The notes: generated from the sequence alone by a model not told the origin. A stretch of 64,000 bases of DNA from Saprospiraceae bacterium (GCA_016710115.1 JADJLN010000019.1:186001-250000), one strand, 5' to 3'; positions 22,061 to 33,712 are shown, counted from the stretch's first letter. Made by a program: numbers and translations.

Positions 22061-22123
22061 CCCAGACGATCCGCCTGGGGGCGGATGTCTGGATCCGGAC
22101 CGCCCCAAGTACTCGGGGTCCGG
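22061..22123. repeat. Two-hairpin insertion inside a repeat copy
   Basis: The third ~90-bp element is split between cttagtg and acttagtgg by ~63 bp. The insert can form two hairpins: ccagac-atccgcc paired with ggcggat-gtctgg, then ccggacc-cccc paired with gggg-tccgg around aagtactc. It looks like a small palindromic insertion with a clean junction. Confidence 0.65.
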
Positions 22124-22241
22124 GACTTAGTGGTTAATCATGACTGTTGCAGGTAGTGTAGCAATAACGCTTAAACGCATAACTGAATAAACGCCGTAAT
22201 GGTGAATTCTAATTTTTCGATTTCCGCCTTCCACCTTTAAA

Positions 22242-25200
22242 TCACTCCACCAATACAAACCCCGCCCAGTTGTAGGCATCAAAAAAACGGTCACGCATCT
22301 CCATCTGGGTCTTGCGAAAGGCATCGGGAATGGTCAACTTTTCCTCCAACCAGTGGCGATAAAAGGTAGTCATAAATTGCATAGTCTGCCGATCAGGTAC
22401 CTGCCACAAGCTCATGATCAGGTATTTTGCACCGGCAATTTTAAATGCGCGCTGCAAACCATACACTCCCTCATTACCCTGGATGTCACCCAAACCCGTT
22501 TCACAGGCGGAAAGGACTACCAGTTCCGTGTTGTACAAGTTCATTTGGCTGATTTCAAAAGCGGTCAGAATCCCATCTTCCATATCTGGACGAATAGAGT
22601 GTCCATTTTGCCAGGCAAAGTTTCCACCTGCCAAAATCAGACCGGAACGGATCATCGGGTTATCACTCCTTTTAAAAACTGGGGCAGAAACATCGATTCC
22701 CATACTAGCGACAGATTCGCTTTTTGGATCAGGAAAGAAAAATCCGTGCGTAGCAATATGAATCACACATGGTGAAGAACCATCCTGTCCCATTGTGAGA
22801 AAGGATTCTTCAGTTGCTTCACTGTCTCTGCGAACTACAGTGGTAAAACTTGCATCTCTAAATACCTTGTCAATTGATTCCACCTCCGGTATGGTCCATG
22901 TCAACGGTGCCCATGCCATTCGATGTATGCTGCTATCCACTGAACTGATGGCCAAACTTGTTCGATTGGTAAGGTCATCTGGAGAAATACCAGCATTACC
23001 TAAAGCTAAAACTTCACTACCAGGCTCATAATTTATTCCACCAAATAAAACTGCATCCATGCTGATTGGAGTTACAGTTGATGGTATCACCAATTTGCGA
23101 GTACTATTCACTTCGATCAGATTGTATTGATCCACCAGATTGATATTTTCATTAACTGAAATGGCACCGAGATTAATACGATGCAACAAGCCTGAGGGAG
23201 AATAATACACTGTCTTTATTCCAGCAAGGTTACTCTCCAGCGGCTTCCAGATCAGCTCATACATAGACTTTTTTGGTTTCCCATTAAGGATCAACCCGCG
23301 ATTGCTCGATGCATACAAGTCGTTTATATAATCTGCACGACGTTCACCTGTTTCCAATAAAATATCATTCACTTCCGACCCCTCAAACAAATCAATAAAC
23401 GTGGGCTCGGCGCTGCCTGGTCGCAAAACCAATGCTGCATATCTGGTTGAGGTTTCATCCGTTATATCCTGGGAAATATAATGTACAAACTCAATAGCCA
23501 CTTCATCCGGATGTAACTGATCCTGAACATCTTTCCAGAATACTTCTCGAGATGCTTCCCTAAACCCTGCAACATGTTTGATCAATTCCTTCTCGACAGT
23601 ATTGGCCTTTGCTTCGAGTTCTTCCAAATTCCTCCGTTCCTCAATGGGTTTGGTATATTCTTTTGCCAGGCTCCGTCGATACGACTTATGAGCATCAAAT
23701 AGTTCACTTGATTCCGCATCATTTTTCGCCAATTTATTGATGCCTAAGGCGGTTGTAGAAAGAAATCCTTTATAAAACAATATGTTATTATAACTGGCTG
23801 TCGAAATCTGCTTATTACGTTGAGCATGAGAAAAGTCCCAATTCAATCCGGAAGAAAATTGAGCTGTCAAAACAGACAATTCCTGCTCCGAAAGATAGCC
23901 GGCAGCATCCATAAGCATTGATTTTTCGATAGCCCTCGCACTTAATAAAAAAGAAGCGGATTCATCATAACGACCCATTTGCCAGTTCACCGTAGCCAGA
24001 TCATGCATACAATTCTTATACCCTGGATATTCTTTCCCAAAAACACGCTCAAGTGTATTCTTTGCATCCGTGTAAAGAGCTTCCGCTTTTGAATAATCTA
24101 ATTTTCTATAATATAACAGCCCCAGTTCCTCTGGATTTTAGTATATTCATTGTGACTTTTACCGAGCGATTTTTCTACAATAGATAGAGCCTCTAGAAAC
24201 AGAGGTTCGGCCTTGCTATATTCACCTGATTCCAGATAGTCTAAAGCCAGATATCCAAGGCATCGACCATATTGTTCATGCTGCTTGCCTAATGTCTTTT
24301 CCGTACTTTCCAAGGCCTCCAATAAATGAATTTCAGCCAGTTCATATTTACGCATTTCTATATTATTTAATCCAAGGCCTGTTAAGAATTTGGCATATAC
24401 CGGACTTTCTTTACCTGTTGCTGATTCTTGAATGCCAAGAGCTTCTTCAATTAACACTTCAATTTTTTGAATTTCGCCAAACGATCTGTATAAATTAGCC
24501 AAATTAAATAAACTCTGAGCAAAATCCGGGTGATCTCTTCCAATTGTCTTCTCTCTAATTGTTTGGCAATCCAGAGAATATTGTTCAGCTTTTTCAAAAT
24601 TGCCCATCATGTAGTATAATGCACTTAAATTTTGTAAAGTGATGGCAAATCCTGGAGATGTTTCCGCACCATTCATTTTCCAGATAGGCAATGCTTCCAG
24701 ATAAAGTTTTTCTGCCTTTTCACATTTATTTAACTGTAAATAAATATTTGCCAGATTACAGATACCTGTTGCATATTCACTGTGTGATGTACCAAAGACT
24801 TCGATTTTGATAGCTACATCTTCAGTGTGAATTAATTCTGCTTTTTCCAATTGTCCCATGTCAAAATACATGACACCTAAATTGTTTAGAATCATTGAAT
24901 AAAATGGATGTGATGTCCCAAACTCAGTGACAATGATAGCTTTAGCCTCTAAAAAATAGTTTTCGGCTAATCCATTTTGACCCATGGTACTGTAAAGAGT
25001 TCCAAGCATAAAAAGGCTTGATACATAATCCTGGTCTTTTTTTCCTAAGACTGTTTCTCTGACAGATTTCGATTTTAAATACCAATATTCAGATTCATTG
25101 TAATTGCCAATGAAATAGTACACTCTTCCATAGTTAAAACAGGCGTTACCATATTCAACTGTTTCTGATCCTAATTTTTCCTGGCCTCTGTTTCTGCTTT

Positions 25201-25359
25201 AGAAATTGTTTCCAAAGCTGCCTCAAATTGGGATTGTCCTGTTAACGTTCGAGACAATTGTACCAAACTGTCTATTTTTTGCTTTGTATCAGCATCATTT
25301 GACTGTCCAAAAATAATTTGGACAAAAAATGTAAGAATGAAAAAGATAATTAATTTCAT
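22242..25359 (-). CDS. TPR-CHAT protease paralogue 6, frameshifted
   Basis: Three frames form one protein of about 1039 residues. The start at 25359 gives the signal peptide MKLIIFFILTFFVQIIFGQ and the shared segment KIDSLVQLSRTLTGQSQFEA. About ten TPRs follow. The CHAT domain reads VIHIATHG and VVLSACETGLGDIQGNEG, both dyad residues present, with the tail DAYNWAGFVLVE. One-base shifts lie near 25170 and 24125; each interrupts a TPR that is restored in the next frame (for example RNLGLLYYRKLDYSKAEALY). The DAYNW tail groups it with paralogues 8 and 9. Repeats lie between it and paralogue 5, so it probably starts its own transcript with paralogue 7 upstream by 93 bp. Confidence 0.92.
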
Positions 25360-25452
25360 TGGATAGAGTGTTTAATATTAACGTTGAAATAAAATCATTT
25401 AGTCGATTAATTAGGCAGGACAAATGGTATTCTGCGTTTAAGAGAATAACAA

Positions 25453-28400
25453 TCACTCCACCAACACAAACCCCGCCCAGGAATACGGGTTGATAAATCG
25501 ATCCCGCATCTCTCGTTGTGTTTTGCGGAAGGCATCCGGTATACTCATCTTCTCTCCTTTACCTGCCATAGTCTCATCGTCAACGAGCAGCCAGTTACGA
25601 TAGAATGTTGTCATAAACTCCATGGTCTCCCGATCCGGTACTTGCCACAGCGACATAATGAGATATTTGGCCCCAGCGATCTTGAAGGCTCGTTGCAAGC
25701 CATATACCCCTTCATTGCCTTGAATATCCCCAAGCCCGGTCTCGCAAGCGGAGAGGACCACCAATTCTGTATTGGACAGGTTCATCTGGCTGATTTCGTA
25801 GGCGGTCAGGATCCCGTCTTCTTTCTCCGGACTTACCGGCTTTCCATTTTGCCAGGCGTAGTTTCCGCCTGCGAGAATCAGACCAGAACGGATCATCGGG
25901 TTGTCGGACAACTTAAAAACTGTTTCGGTATCACCCAATCCGATTCTGGAGGTAGAGGCTTTCTCAGGATCGGGGAAAAAGAAACCATGAGTGGCGAAAT
26001 GAAGGATCCGGGGTGACGCCTTCTCTCTTCCAATTTCCTTTACCGTTTCTTCTGTTGCGATGCTACCCTGATAAACGCTGACTGGAAAATGGACACTCTC
26101 TCCAATTCTTGCAATTTCTGCTATCTCCCTCGCTGTGCCGGGAAGATAGTTCCAATCACTTCCTTTGTCTGATACTGAACGAAGTGCATACGTAAAGCCG
26201 GAGGATGTATAAACAGGTTCAATCGTCATAGAATCAGCCCAGGTATGCAAGATTGTATCTATCTCGTAATGAATCCCACCATAAAGTACAATTTCGTTTG
26301 AAGGATTGATTGATGTCGCATCCGGGATAACAACGGAACGTGTGCTGCCAAGACGAACCAACTCATATTTTTCCGACAACGTCAATACGTCATCCCTGCT
26401 ATCGAATCGACCAGGAATCGCATCAAAATTGATTTTATTCAATATACCGGCTGGTGAATAATAAATCTTTTTTATCCCGGTCAATAAACTGTCCAGTGGT
26501 TTCCACAACAAATCGAACAAACCCTCTTGATTATTTACAACTCCATGTGGAACAAGTCCCCTTGTATACAATTGAGCTGCAAACTCCTGTTGATCGCCGC
26601 TACCCTTTCTTGATATACTATTTTGCACATCGCGCTCTTCAAATAGCGGGATAAAAACGGGTTGAGGACTTTTCGAAGTTAAAAGTAGTGCAGCATACAT
26701 CATACTGTCAGAACTATGAGGGAAGTTGATTTGAAAATTGACAAATTCTATAGCGGCTTCATTACTATTCAATGCTTTTTGAACTTCCTGCCATTTTACC
26801 TGTCTGATCGTTTCGGCGTATCCATATACCGTACGGGCCAATTCCTTTTCGACAATGTTGGCCTTTTCTTTCAGTTCGGCAATATTCCTTTCATGAGAAC
26901 TTCGTAAATCTCTATCCTTTTCTTCACTACTTTCAACTAGCCCCTCTGATTGACTTAAGAGTGGTGTTACATATGCCTTTGCTAATTGCCGTTCATATAT
27001 TTTCAATTGCTTAAACAAACCCGCAGAAGTTGAATCTGTTGATGCCAAATTTCTTATATGATTTAATGACTTAAGTAACAGACCATGAATAAATAGACTA
27101 TTATCAAAACAAATTTCACTCATTTCCAAATCCGTATGTCTTGCCTTTTCAGTGCAATGTAATATGGCATGGCTATAGATAGTAAATATTTGTATATATT
27201 TGCTCAATTCGTCTTCCGAAAGATGAAATAATGCATTGGAAATTAGTGCCTGGTTAAGCTTCGATATTTTTTCAAAAAGGGGAAAGGCTAATTCCTCTTT
27301 ATTTGTGCTTGCATAAAAAACTGCCAAATCAAACAAACTTGCAACATAATAATTATTTTCTATTCCAAAAACGCTTTCCATTAAGGCACTACTACTCATA
27401 TACAATGACTCTACACTTTCCATCTGCCCTTTATTAAAATACAATTTACCTAAACGATTCAACACTATAGCATAGTCAAAATTTAATTGATCAGTAGTCT
27501 CTTCAATTGTTATCCTGGCCGCATCCAAAAGTGTCAATGCTTTTTCTGACTCGCCTGTTTTTGTATACAGATTGGAAAGATTAATTTGTTCACGAATATA
27601 TGCCTCATTTTCTTTGCCAACCTTCTGTTCAAGAAATAGTAAGTTCTCATGTATCAATTGCTCCGATTCTTCAAATTTTCCAAGCATAAAATAGGCAGTC
27701 GCAAGATTGCTTCTATGCCGTTCAAATCCTAAATAAAATTTACCCATTGCCTTCTCACTAACAGCAATACATTCCAATAACAATTGTTGTGCTTTTTCGT
27801 AATTACCTATTAAAAGATAGAATGCGGACAAATTATTCAGACAAGTTAAATAATCAAGAGATTCAGAACCTTTCGTTTTTTCGAAATTCATCTTTGCCTC
27901 AATAAGAAATATCTCTGCTTTTGCCAATTGACCACTCTCCAATAAAAATGATCCATAGTTATTTAAACTTGCGCCATAATCAGGATGATCCTTGCCCAGA
28001 ACACTTTCCCTTATTTCCAATGCTTCTTTATAAAGTAGTTCCGCATCCTCTTCGTTTCCCATCAAATCATATAAATTCGCAAGATTATCGAGATTGGTGG
28101 CATAATCCGGTGCTTCTCTCCCTGCCAGATCAAAACATAAGTTTTTAGCGTTTAAATAAAGTATCTCTGCTTCCTTATATCGGCCGGAAAAACGATAAAA
28201 TGTTCCAAATTCCTGTAGTAGGATAACATAATCCAAATCATTTTTATCCAGATATCGATCCCAAATTTCCTTTGATTCAATAAAATGAATTTCGGATTCA
28301 TCGAGTTTCCCTTCAAAATAACATAGTGAGGCCAAATCGGTCATAATTAAGGCATACGCCTTTGATGAAGAACCAATATGTTTCAGAATAATCAATTTTG

Positions 28401-28815
28401 CCTCCTCATAAAGTGCTCTTGCCTGTTCATACTCTTCCTTTTCAAAATATAATGCAGCTAATTCCGTTAATATTGAAGAATATTCTACGTTATCCTTCCC
28501 CACTATTGTTTCATGTAAATTCCTAGCTTTCAAAAGCCAAACTTCCGACTCTTCCAACTCAAATTTATTTGTCAAAACGATGCCTTTTAATAAGCAGATA
28601 GATTTATATTGCGAAGATTGATTGCCCAGTTGAGAAATAGTAATTTGTTCGGCTTCCAAAATCAATTCTAATGCTCGATCAAATTCATACTCATCAGAAA
28701 ACACGTTAGCAACTTGTAACAAACTATCCACTTGATCAACCAATTCAAAATAATCGGTTTGAGCAGAAATACTGAATGGTATGCTAGAAATTAAAACGAT
28801 TAACAAATACCTCAT
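25453..28815 (-). CDS. TPR-CHAT protease paralogue 7 (1120 aa)
   Basis: Intact. Signal peptide MRYLLIVLISSIPFSISAQ, the shared segment LVDQVDSLLQVANVFSDEYE, then about eleven strongly diverged TPRs. A charged insertion (LVESSEEKDRDLRSSHERN) lies in the linker. The CHAT domain has His943 (ILHFATHG) and Cys1024 (LSACETGLG). A ten-residue insertion follows FYRNWL (LVDDETMAGKGEK) relative to the sisters, before IPDAFRKTQREMRDRFINPYSWAGFVLVE-type sequence. AT-rich codon use in the TPR half contrasts with the GC-richer, more conserved 3' end. Related to paralogue 4 in the middle region. Confidence 0.95.
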   Translation of the reverse strand: MRYLLIVLISSIPFSISAQTDYFELVDQVDSLLQVANVFSDEYEFDRALELILEAEQITISQLGNQSSQYKSICLLKGIVLTNKFELEESEVWLLKARNLHETIVGKDNVEYSSILTELAALYFEKEEYEQARALYEEAKLIILKHIGSSSKAYALIMTDLASLCYFEGKLDESEIHFIESKEIWDRYLDKNDLDYVILLQEFGTFYRFSGRYKEAEILYLNAKNLCFDLAGREAPDYATNLDNLANLYDLMGNEEDAELLYKEALEIRESVLGKDHPDYGASLNNYGSFLLESGQLAKAEIFLIEAKMNFEKTKGSESLDYLTCLNNLSAFYLLIGNYEKAQQLLLECIAVSEKAMGKFYLGFERHRSNLATAYFMLGKFEESEQLIHENLLFLEQKVGKENEAYIREQINLSNLYTKTGESEKALTLLDAARITIEETTDQLNFDYAIVLNRLGKLYFNKGQMESVESLYMSSSALMESVFGIENNYYVASLFDLAVFYASTNKEELAFPLFEKISKLNQALISNALFHLSEDELSKYIQIFTIYSHAILHCTEKARHTDLEMSEICFDNSLFIHGLLLKSLNHIRNLASTDSTSAGLFKQLKIYERQLAKAYVTPLLSQSEGLVESSEEKDRDLRSSHERNIAELKEKANIVEKELARTVYGYAETIRQVKWQEVQKALNSNEAAIEFVNFQINFPHSSDSMMYAALLLTSKSPQPVFIPLFEERDVQNSISRKGSGDQQEFAAQLYTRGLVPHGVVNNQEGLFDLLWKPLDSLLTGIKKIYYSPAGILNKINFDAIPGRFDSRDDVLTLSEKYELVRLGSTRSVVIPDATSINPSNEIVLYGGIHYEIDTILHTWADSMTIEPVYTSSGFTYALRSVSDKGSDWNYLPGTAREIAEIARIGESVHFPVSVYQGSIATEETVKEIGREKASPRILHFATHGFFFPDPEKASTSRIGLGDTETVFKLSDNPMIRSGLILAGGNYAWQNGKPVSPEKEDGILTAYEISQMNLSNTELVVLSACETGLGDIQGNEGVYGLQRAFKIAGAKYLIMSLWQVPDRETMEFMTTFYRNWLLVDDETMAGKGEKMSIPDAFRKTQREMRDRFINPYSWAGFVLVE

Positions 28816-29038
28816 ATCAATGTCAATACAATTTTTAATAAATCCGTCCCCTCGATAAAACTCGATATGTCAGCCGCATGCATTTAAATCCACTACGCTT
28901 CGTTAACAAATGTACCATTTACAAACAGAAGTTCTTAATTAGACCTTCAACCAAGCCGATAGCAATTAACCGGCGCCAAAGTTTATTGAAAAAACTACTC
29001 AACAAGACATCTGCGGCTCTCTAATGCCAAATGGTTAG

Positions 29039-32000
29039 TCACTCCACCAGCACAAACCCCGCCCAGTTGTACGCATCAAAGAACCGGTCGCGCATCTTCA
29101 GCTGGGTTTTCCGGAATGCCTCCGGAATGGTCATTCCATTTTCCAGCCAGTTGCGATAAAAGGTGGTCATGAACTCCATAGTCTGCCGGTCGGGCACCTG
29201 CCACAAACTCATGATCAGGTATTTCGCACCGGCAATCTTGAAGGCACGCTGCAATCCATATACTCCTTCGTTGCCCTGAATATCCCCAAGGCCCGTTTCG
29301 CAGGCGGAGAGGACCACCAGCTCGGTATTCGAGAGGTTCATCTGGCTGATCTCGTAGGCCGTTAGGATACCGTCCTCCATTCCTTCTAAAGTAGATTTAT
29401 TTTGCCACGCCTGATTGCCACCTGCGAGGATTAACCCGGATCGGATCATCGGGTTGTCGCTTATTTTAAACACCGGTTCAGCTTCGTCAGCATCTGACGC
29501 TGTTTCCGGGTCGGGAACGAAATAGCCATGTGTGGCCAGGTGGATCACCTGGGGAGAAGCTCCCATTTCCCCAATGCTGCGAAAGGCATCTTCTGATGCC
29601 TGGTAGTCCTTCAGAACTGTTGTTGAATAGCCTCCTGCTTGCAACACCTCATCAATCGACTCCACCTCCTTCATGGTCCATTTGAGCTCATTCCAGGTCC
29701 CGCCGCGGGACAGGCCTTCATCAGGCTGGTCAGGCATGTTACCCCGGCTTGCAATGTCACGAATCGACATCTCTGCCTGAATTGCCAACATGGCCATACT
29801 ATCCAGTTCGTATTGAATGCCCCCGAACAGGACGGCATCATTTGTCGCTGCGGTGATGACCGTGGGGATGACCAGTTGACGGGTACTGTTCATTTCGATC
29901 AGCGTATAGTGATCGACCAGGTTGCTTTCTTCGTCCACGGCGATCGCATTCAAATTGATGCGGTGCAATAATCCGGAAGGTGAAAAATAAACTGTTTGAA
30001 TACCAGACAATGCCTGCTCCAATGGCTTCCAGATCAACTCATACAGTGATGTTTGAGGCTCAGACTCAGCCACCATCCCACGCTCGGCGAATGCATACAG
30101 CTTGTTGATATAATCGACGCGTCGTTCGCCGCTCGTTTCGACAAGACTGGCCAGGGCCTGCTCCTCAAAAAGGGGAAGGAACGTCGGCGCATTTTCTCCC
30201 GGTAACAGAAGCAATGCCGCATATATGATGCTGTCGGTCGATTCATTTTCATAAAAGCGATAATGCACAAATTCGATGGCCGCTTCACGTGGTTGGAGGG
30301 TTGCCTGCACCTCCTGCCAGTTGACTTGTCGCCGGGCCTCACCAAAGCCGGCCACAGTTCGGGTAAGCTCTTTTTCAAGGGTGTTCGATTTCTCTTCGAG
30401 GTCAGCTATCAGACTGCTGTCCCTGTCAGCGGCAAGGCTTGAATACTGTTGGGCCAGTTGTCGTCCGCAGTCTTTCAGTTGAGTGTATGTTTCGGTGGCT
30501 TCTGGCGAAGAGGTGGCCAGACTCTTCAACTGATTGGAGGCATTGAGCAGAAAACCTTTGTAAAAAAGACTGTTGTCAAAACAAGCACCGATCAACTTTT
30601 CACTATTGTACACCTGGCTCGAAGAAAGTATTTGGTCTCGTCGTTGTACAAATAAATTCAGGTAGTTATTCAATTCCTCTTCGGACAGGTAGTCCAGCGC
30701 CTTCCTGATGATGGTTTGATTCAAGGCGGATAATTCCAGATAGTAGGGCTCGGCTTTTTCATATTGACCCATCTCCCAGTACAACGCTCCAAGACTGTTC
30801 AGCCTGTCGGCATATTTGGGATGCTCCCTGCCAAATACCTTTTCCTGAATGGCTTTGGCTTCCAGGCAGAGTGGCTCGGCTTTTTTGTAATCGCCCATGT
30901 TCCTATACAGTCTCCCCAGACTGTTCAGACTCAGGGCATATTCATAATGACTCGTTCCCAATACCTTTTCCCTTATAGATTTAGCTTCCAGGTAATATGG
31001 TTCGGCCCTTTTATAATCGTTCATTTCCAAATAAAGTCCCCCCATATTATACAGGCTGTTCGCATAGTCGAGGTCCTCTTTCCCATATACTTTTTCAAAA
31101 ATGGACAGCGCTTCAAGGAGCAGAGGTAACGCTTGTTCAAATTTTCTCTGATGAAAATAATAAATGGCTAGCTCTTCCAGAACCCTGGCATAGCTGGGAT
31201 GGTCCATGCCTAATGATCTTTCCAGGATGGATTTGGCCTCGAGGTAGAGTGGTTCAACTTTTTCATATTGCCCCATGGTCTCACAGTATCCCAGGTTAAT
31301 CAGGCTTTTTTGCATATTCCGGATGTTCATTGCCGAATGATTTTCCCGGATGGCCTTGGTCTCGAGATAAAATGGTTCAGCCTTGTCATATTGGCCCATG
31401 ACCCAATAGAGGGATCCCAGATTACCCAGGTTATAGGAATAAATGGGATGGTCCTTGCCCAAAAGATGTTCAAAGATGGTCAGGGATTCAAGGAGGAATA
31501 TTTCGGCCTTGTCATAGTGCCCCATGATATAATACAGTACCCCCAGGTTCAATACGGTGCTCGCATAAGAGCGGTCCTCCTTTCCCGTCGATTTTTCAAA
31601 AATCTCCCTTGCTTCGAGGTAGAGCGATTCGGCCTGTTCATATTCGCCCAACTCCTTATATACGATGGCGAGGTTGACCTGGCAGGAGGCATATTTGGGA
31701 TCGTCCTTCCCCAATACCTTTTCAAAATGGCACTGGCTTCGAGGTAGAGAGGAACAGCCTTTTGGTATTGGGCCGTTTCATCATAAAAACCTGCCAGATT
31801 GTTCACGCTGATCGCATAGTCGTAATGGTCCTTCCCCACAACATGTTCAAAAATGGTGTTGGCTTCGAGGTAGCTATTTTCTGCCTGAGTATGGTCGCCT
31901 TTCGTTTTCAGCACCATTCCACGGTTTGTACAGCAATTCCCATATGGGACCGATTCCCGGCCCAGGTGATCCAGAACCAGATTTTTGGCAGTGGCATTTA

Positions 32001-32154
32001 CTTCCAGAGCTTTGTCGAAATCTTTCTGCTCAGCCAGGGTGCTCGAAAGACTCAACAGGCTATCTACCTGATGAATGATAGTGGAATCGACCGACTGAGC
32101 GGTCAGCCACGTGCCGACAAAAAGGAGCAGGATCAGGGTTGGTATTCTCGTCAT
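29039..32154 (-). CDS. TPR-CHAT protease paralogue 8, frameshifted
   Basis: The start at 32154 (MTRIPTLILLLFVGTWLTAQ) gives a clean signal peptide; the frame also opens six codons upstream at 32172. About ten TPRs follow, then the CHAT domain (VIHLATHGYF, VVLSACETGLGDIQGNEG) and the tail DAYNWAGFVLVE. A one-base shift near 31725 splits it. A second, self-compensating shift lies at about 31310-31350: the frame reads HSAMNIRNMQ where the overlapping frame gives the family motif FGNEHPEYA. Full length about 1038 residues. It stands apart from paralogue 7 (223 bp, nothing seen in the gap) and from paralogue 9 (1.9 kb containing repeats and hicAB). Confidence 0.92.
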
Positions 32155-32491
32155 TTCTTCTCCATTGATCATGATCGATGCTGAAGATAGGGAAGTTAAT
32201 GTATGACTTCCTCAAGCAAGGGGTCTCCCACTATGCCTGTGGCTTCTTCATGAGGTAAATGGAAGATGGGAAATTCCTGGTTCCTGCGTTCCTGGTTCCT
32301 GGTTGGTTTAAGGATTGAGGGGCGGTTTCAAACGCTGGGACGTATTCTCCTCTGTGGAACTCTGTGTCCTCTGTGGTGATTTGGAGACTGTGTGACTTTT
32401 AGACGATGAGACTCTGTGTGACTCCGTGACCTCTGTGGTAAAACCAGGATGAAGTGACTGAGAGTCGAAGTGACTGATTTCTCCAGGATCT

Positions 32492-32580
32492 CTTAGTAGT
32501 CTCTTTCTACTTCAGAATACCCTCAAGTTCTCTAGCAGAATTTCAATTTCACCGCTACAGTGCCCTCAGTGTCTGAGTGG
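32492..32580 (+). repeat. ~90-bp dispersed element
   Basis: Carries the ttcagaataccctcaag core and aatttcaatttcaccg segment, ending gtctgagtgg. Same order as the copies at 10891 and 39430. Confidence 0.8.
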
Positions 32581-33029
32581 TGATAACCTCACCCCCCCCC
32601 AACCTCCAGACGCTCCTTCGTCGATCTGGACAAGCTCCTCTCCACTACGTGTAGAGGGGGAGCCAAAATATGGGCTGCAGCCTGCTCTGTGAAACTCTGT
32701 GCCCTCTGTGGTAAAAAATCCCTTAGTGGCCTTCGTGACTTAGTGGTGAATTCTTGACTGTGAGACTTTGAGACCATGTGACTCTGTGAAACTCTGTGTT
32801 ACTCTGTGGTGAAATGAAGACGAAGAGACGGAGTGACTCAGAGACGAAGTTTCCTGAATTTCTTTGCGCCTTGATTTTTCCTGCGCCCCTTGCGCCTTTG
32901 CGTGCAATTGTTCGCGCAGAGGCGCCATGCCGCAAAGGAGAGTCTTCCATTAGCTCGTTATTCTGCTTCAACGCATGATATTTTACTACTTGTCAGCCGA
33001 GTGAGAGCTCGCAGAGAAATCTTGGATTT

Positions 33030-33118
33030 CTTAGTGTCCTCTCTCCACTTCAGAATACTCTCAATCTCTCTTGCAGAATTTCTATTTCACCGTAATTTTC
33101 CTCTAAGTGCCTTAGTGG
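33030..33118 (+). repeat. ~90-bp dispersed element
   Basis: Carries ccacttcagaatactctcaa and gaatttctatttcaccg, ending cttagtgg, directly beside the 3' end of hicB. Confidence 0.8.
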
Positions 33119-33126
33119 TGAACCAC

Positions 33127-33513
33127 TCACACAAATTCCAGATCCGCGAGCTCACGCCCGATCATTTGTATCCCCTGGATGATCTTTTCTGTTTGCCGGG
33201 CAGAAGGTCTTTTCTTTCCACTGACATATTGCGAAAGCAACGTAGGGTTCATACCAATGCGTTCGGCCAGAAAATTGGCATTGATCACCTTATAGTTTTT
33301 AAAGAATTGCTGCAAATCCAGATTCAACTGCAATTGATCCTTCGTGATCACCACTTCCGGATCATCGCTGGCTAATTCCAATGCCTCGATCAAGTTCTCA
33401 TATAACTCTCGAATATTCCTGCTCGTGGTATACACTTGTTCATCTTCGGTAAAGGCAGAGTAACCCGTATCCGTCTTTTCCACCGTGATATAGATCTTCT
33501 TCTTCTTTTTCAT
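33127..33513 (-). CDS. hicB: HicB-type antitoxin with HTH domain
   Basis: 128 residues. The N-terminal part (IYITVEKTDTGYSAFTEDEQ, then NIRELYENLIEALELA) is the partially degraded RNase-H-like fold of HicB antitoxins. The C-terminal part (NANFLAERIGMNPTLLSQYVSGKKRPSARQ, about residues 77-106) is an XRE-type helix-turn-helix that would bind the operator upstream of hicA. It follows hicA by 4 bp on the same strand, the usual toxin-first order. The protein neutralises HicA and represses the operon in the cytoplasm. It sits between two TPR-CHAT genes within repeats, which suggests separate acquisition. Confidence 0.9.
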   Translation of the reverse strand: MKKKKKIYITVEKTDTGYSAFTEDEQVYTTSRNIRELYENLIEALELASDDPEVVITKDQLQLNLDLQQFFKNYKVINANFLAERIGMNPTLLSQYVSGKKRPSARQTEKIIQGIQMIGRELADLEFV

Positions 33514-33517
33514 TCAT

Positions 33518-33712
33518 TTATCGTTTGATACCCGCTTTTTTGAACAGGGCTTTTTCCAAACCTTTACCCAACTCCTGAGCTCCATGATCCGGAAAGATCA
33601 GGATGCCTTCCTTAACGGGATGCTTCAATTTGACATGAGATCCTTTCCTGGATACCTCCACCCATCCATCGTGGAGCAGCAGGCGTAAGACCTCAGAACA
33701 CTTCATGTCCAA
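33518..33712 (-). CDS. hicA: HicA-type mRNA interferase toxin
   Basis: 64 residues, the normal size for HicA. It has the double-stranded RNA-binding-like fold signature: SEVLRLLLHDGWVEVSRKGSHVKLKHP, with His26 in the GSH motif as the catalytic residue. HicA toxins cleave mRNA and arrest growth when HicB is lost. Either Met1 or Met3 could be the start; MKCSEVL (33706) is closer to the family. The gap upstream (33713-34067) has no gene but contains a cctttgcg-rich stretch at 33777-33830 and a ~90-bp element. Confidence 0.9.
   Translation of the reverse strand: MDMKCSEVLRLLLHDGWVEVSRKGSHVKLKHPVKEGILIFPDHGAQELGKGLEKALFKKAGIKR

Larger units (their letters stand above)
21134..22241. other. Long intergenic repeat region
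   Basis: No coding sequence is supported; a few short frames are repeat read-through. From 21220 it holds ctctgtgaaactctg-type stretches (21237-21260, 21370-21400). Then comes a ~254-bp tandem array (21473-22060), each unit joining the ~90-bp element to a 'gactctgagacgttgagac' stretch and a 'ctttgcgcctt ... cctttgcg' stretch. A small two-hairpin insert follows at 22061-22123. Confidence 0.75.
32155..33126. other. Intergenic repeat region upstream of paralogue 8
   Basis: No gene is supported. It carries ctctgtg-rich stretches at 32342-32440 and 32685-32815, a palindrome around ctccactacgtgtagaggggg (32637-32660), 'aaaatatgggctgcagcctg' at 32665, a cctttgcg-rich stretch at 32855-32915, and ~90-bp elements at 32492-32580 and 33030-33118. 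The order resembles the 10560-10979 gap and 39400-39745. Confidence 0.7.

Noticed and set aside
32589..33375. Short open frames in the repeat gap, translating phrases such as RRHAAKE and FVSSLHFRI
   Set aside because: The same phrases come from every copy of the intergenic repeats, so they reflect the repeat rather than genes.
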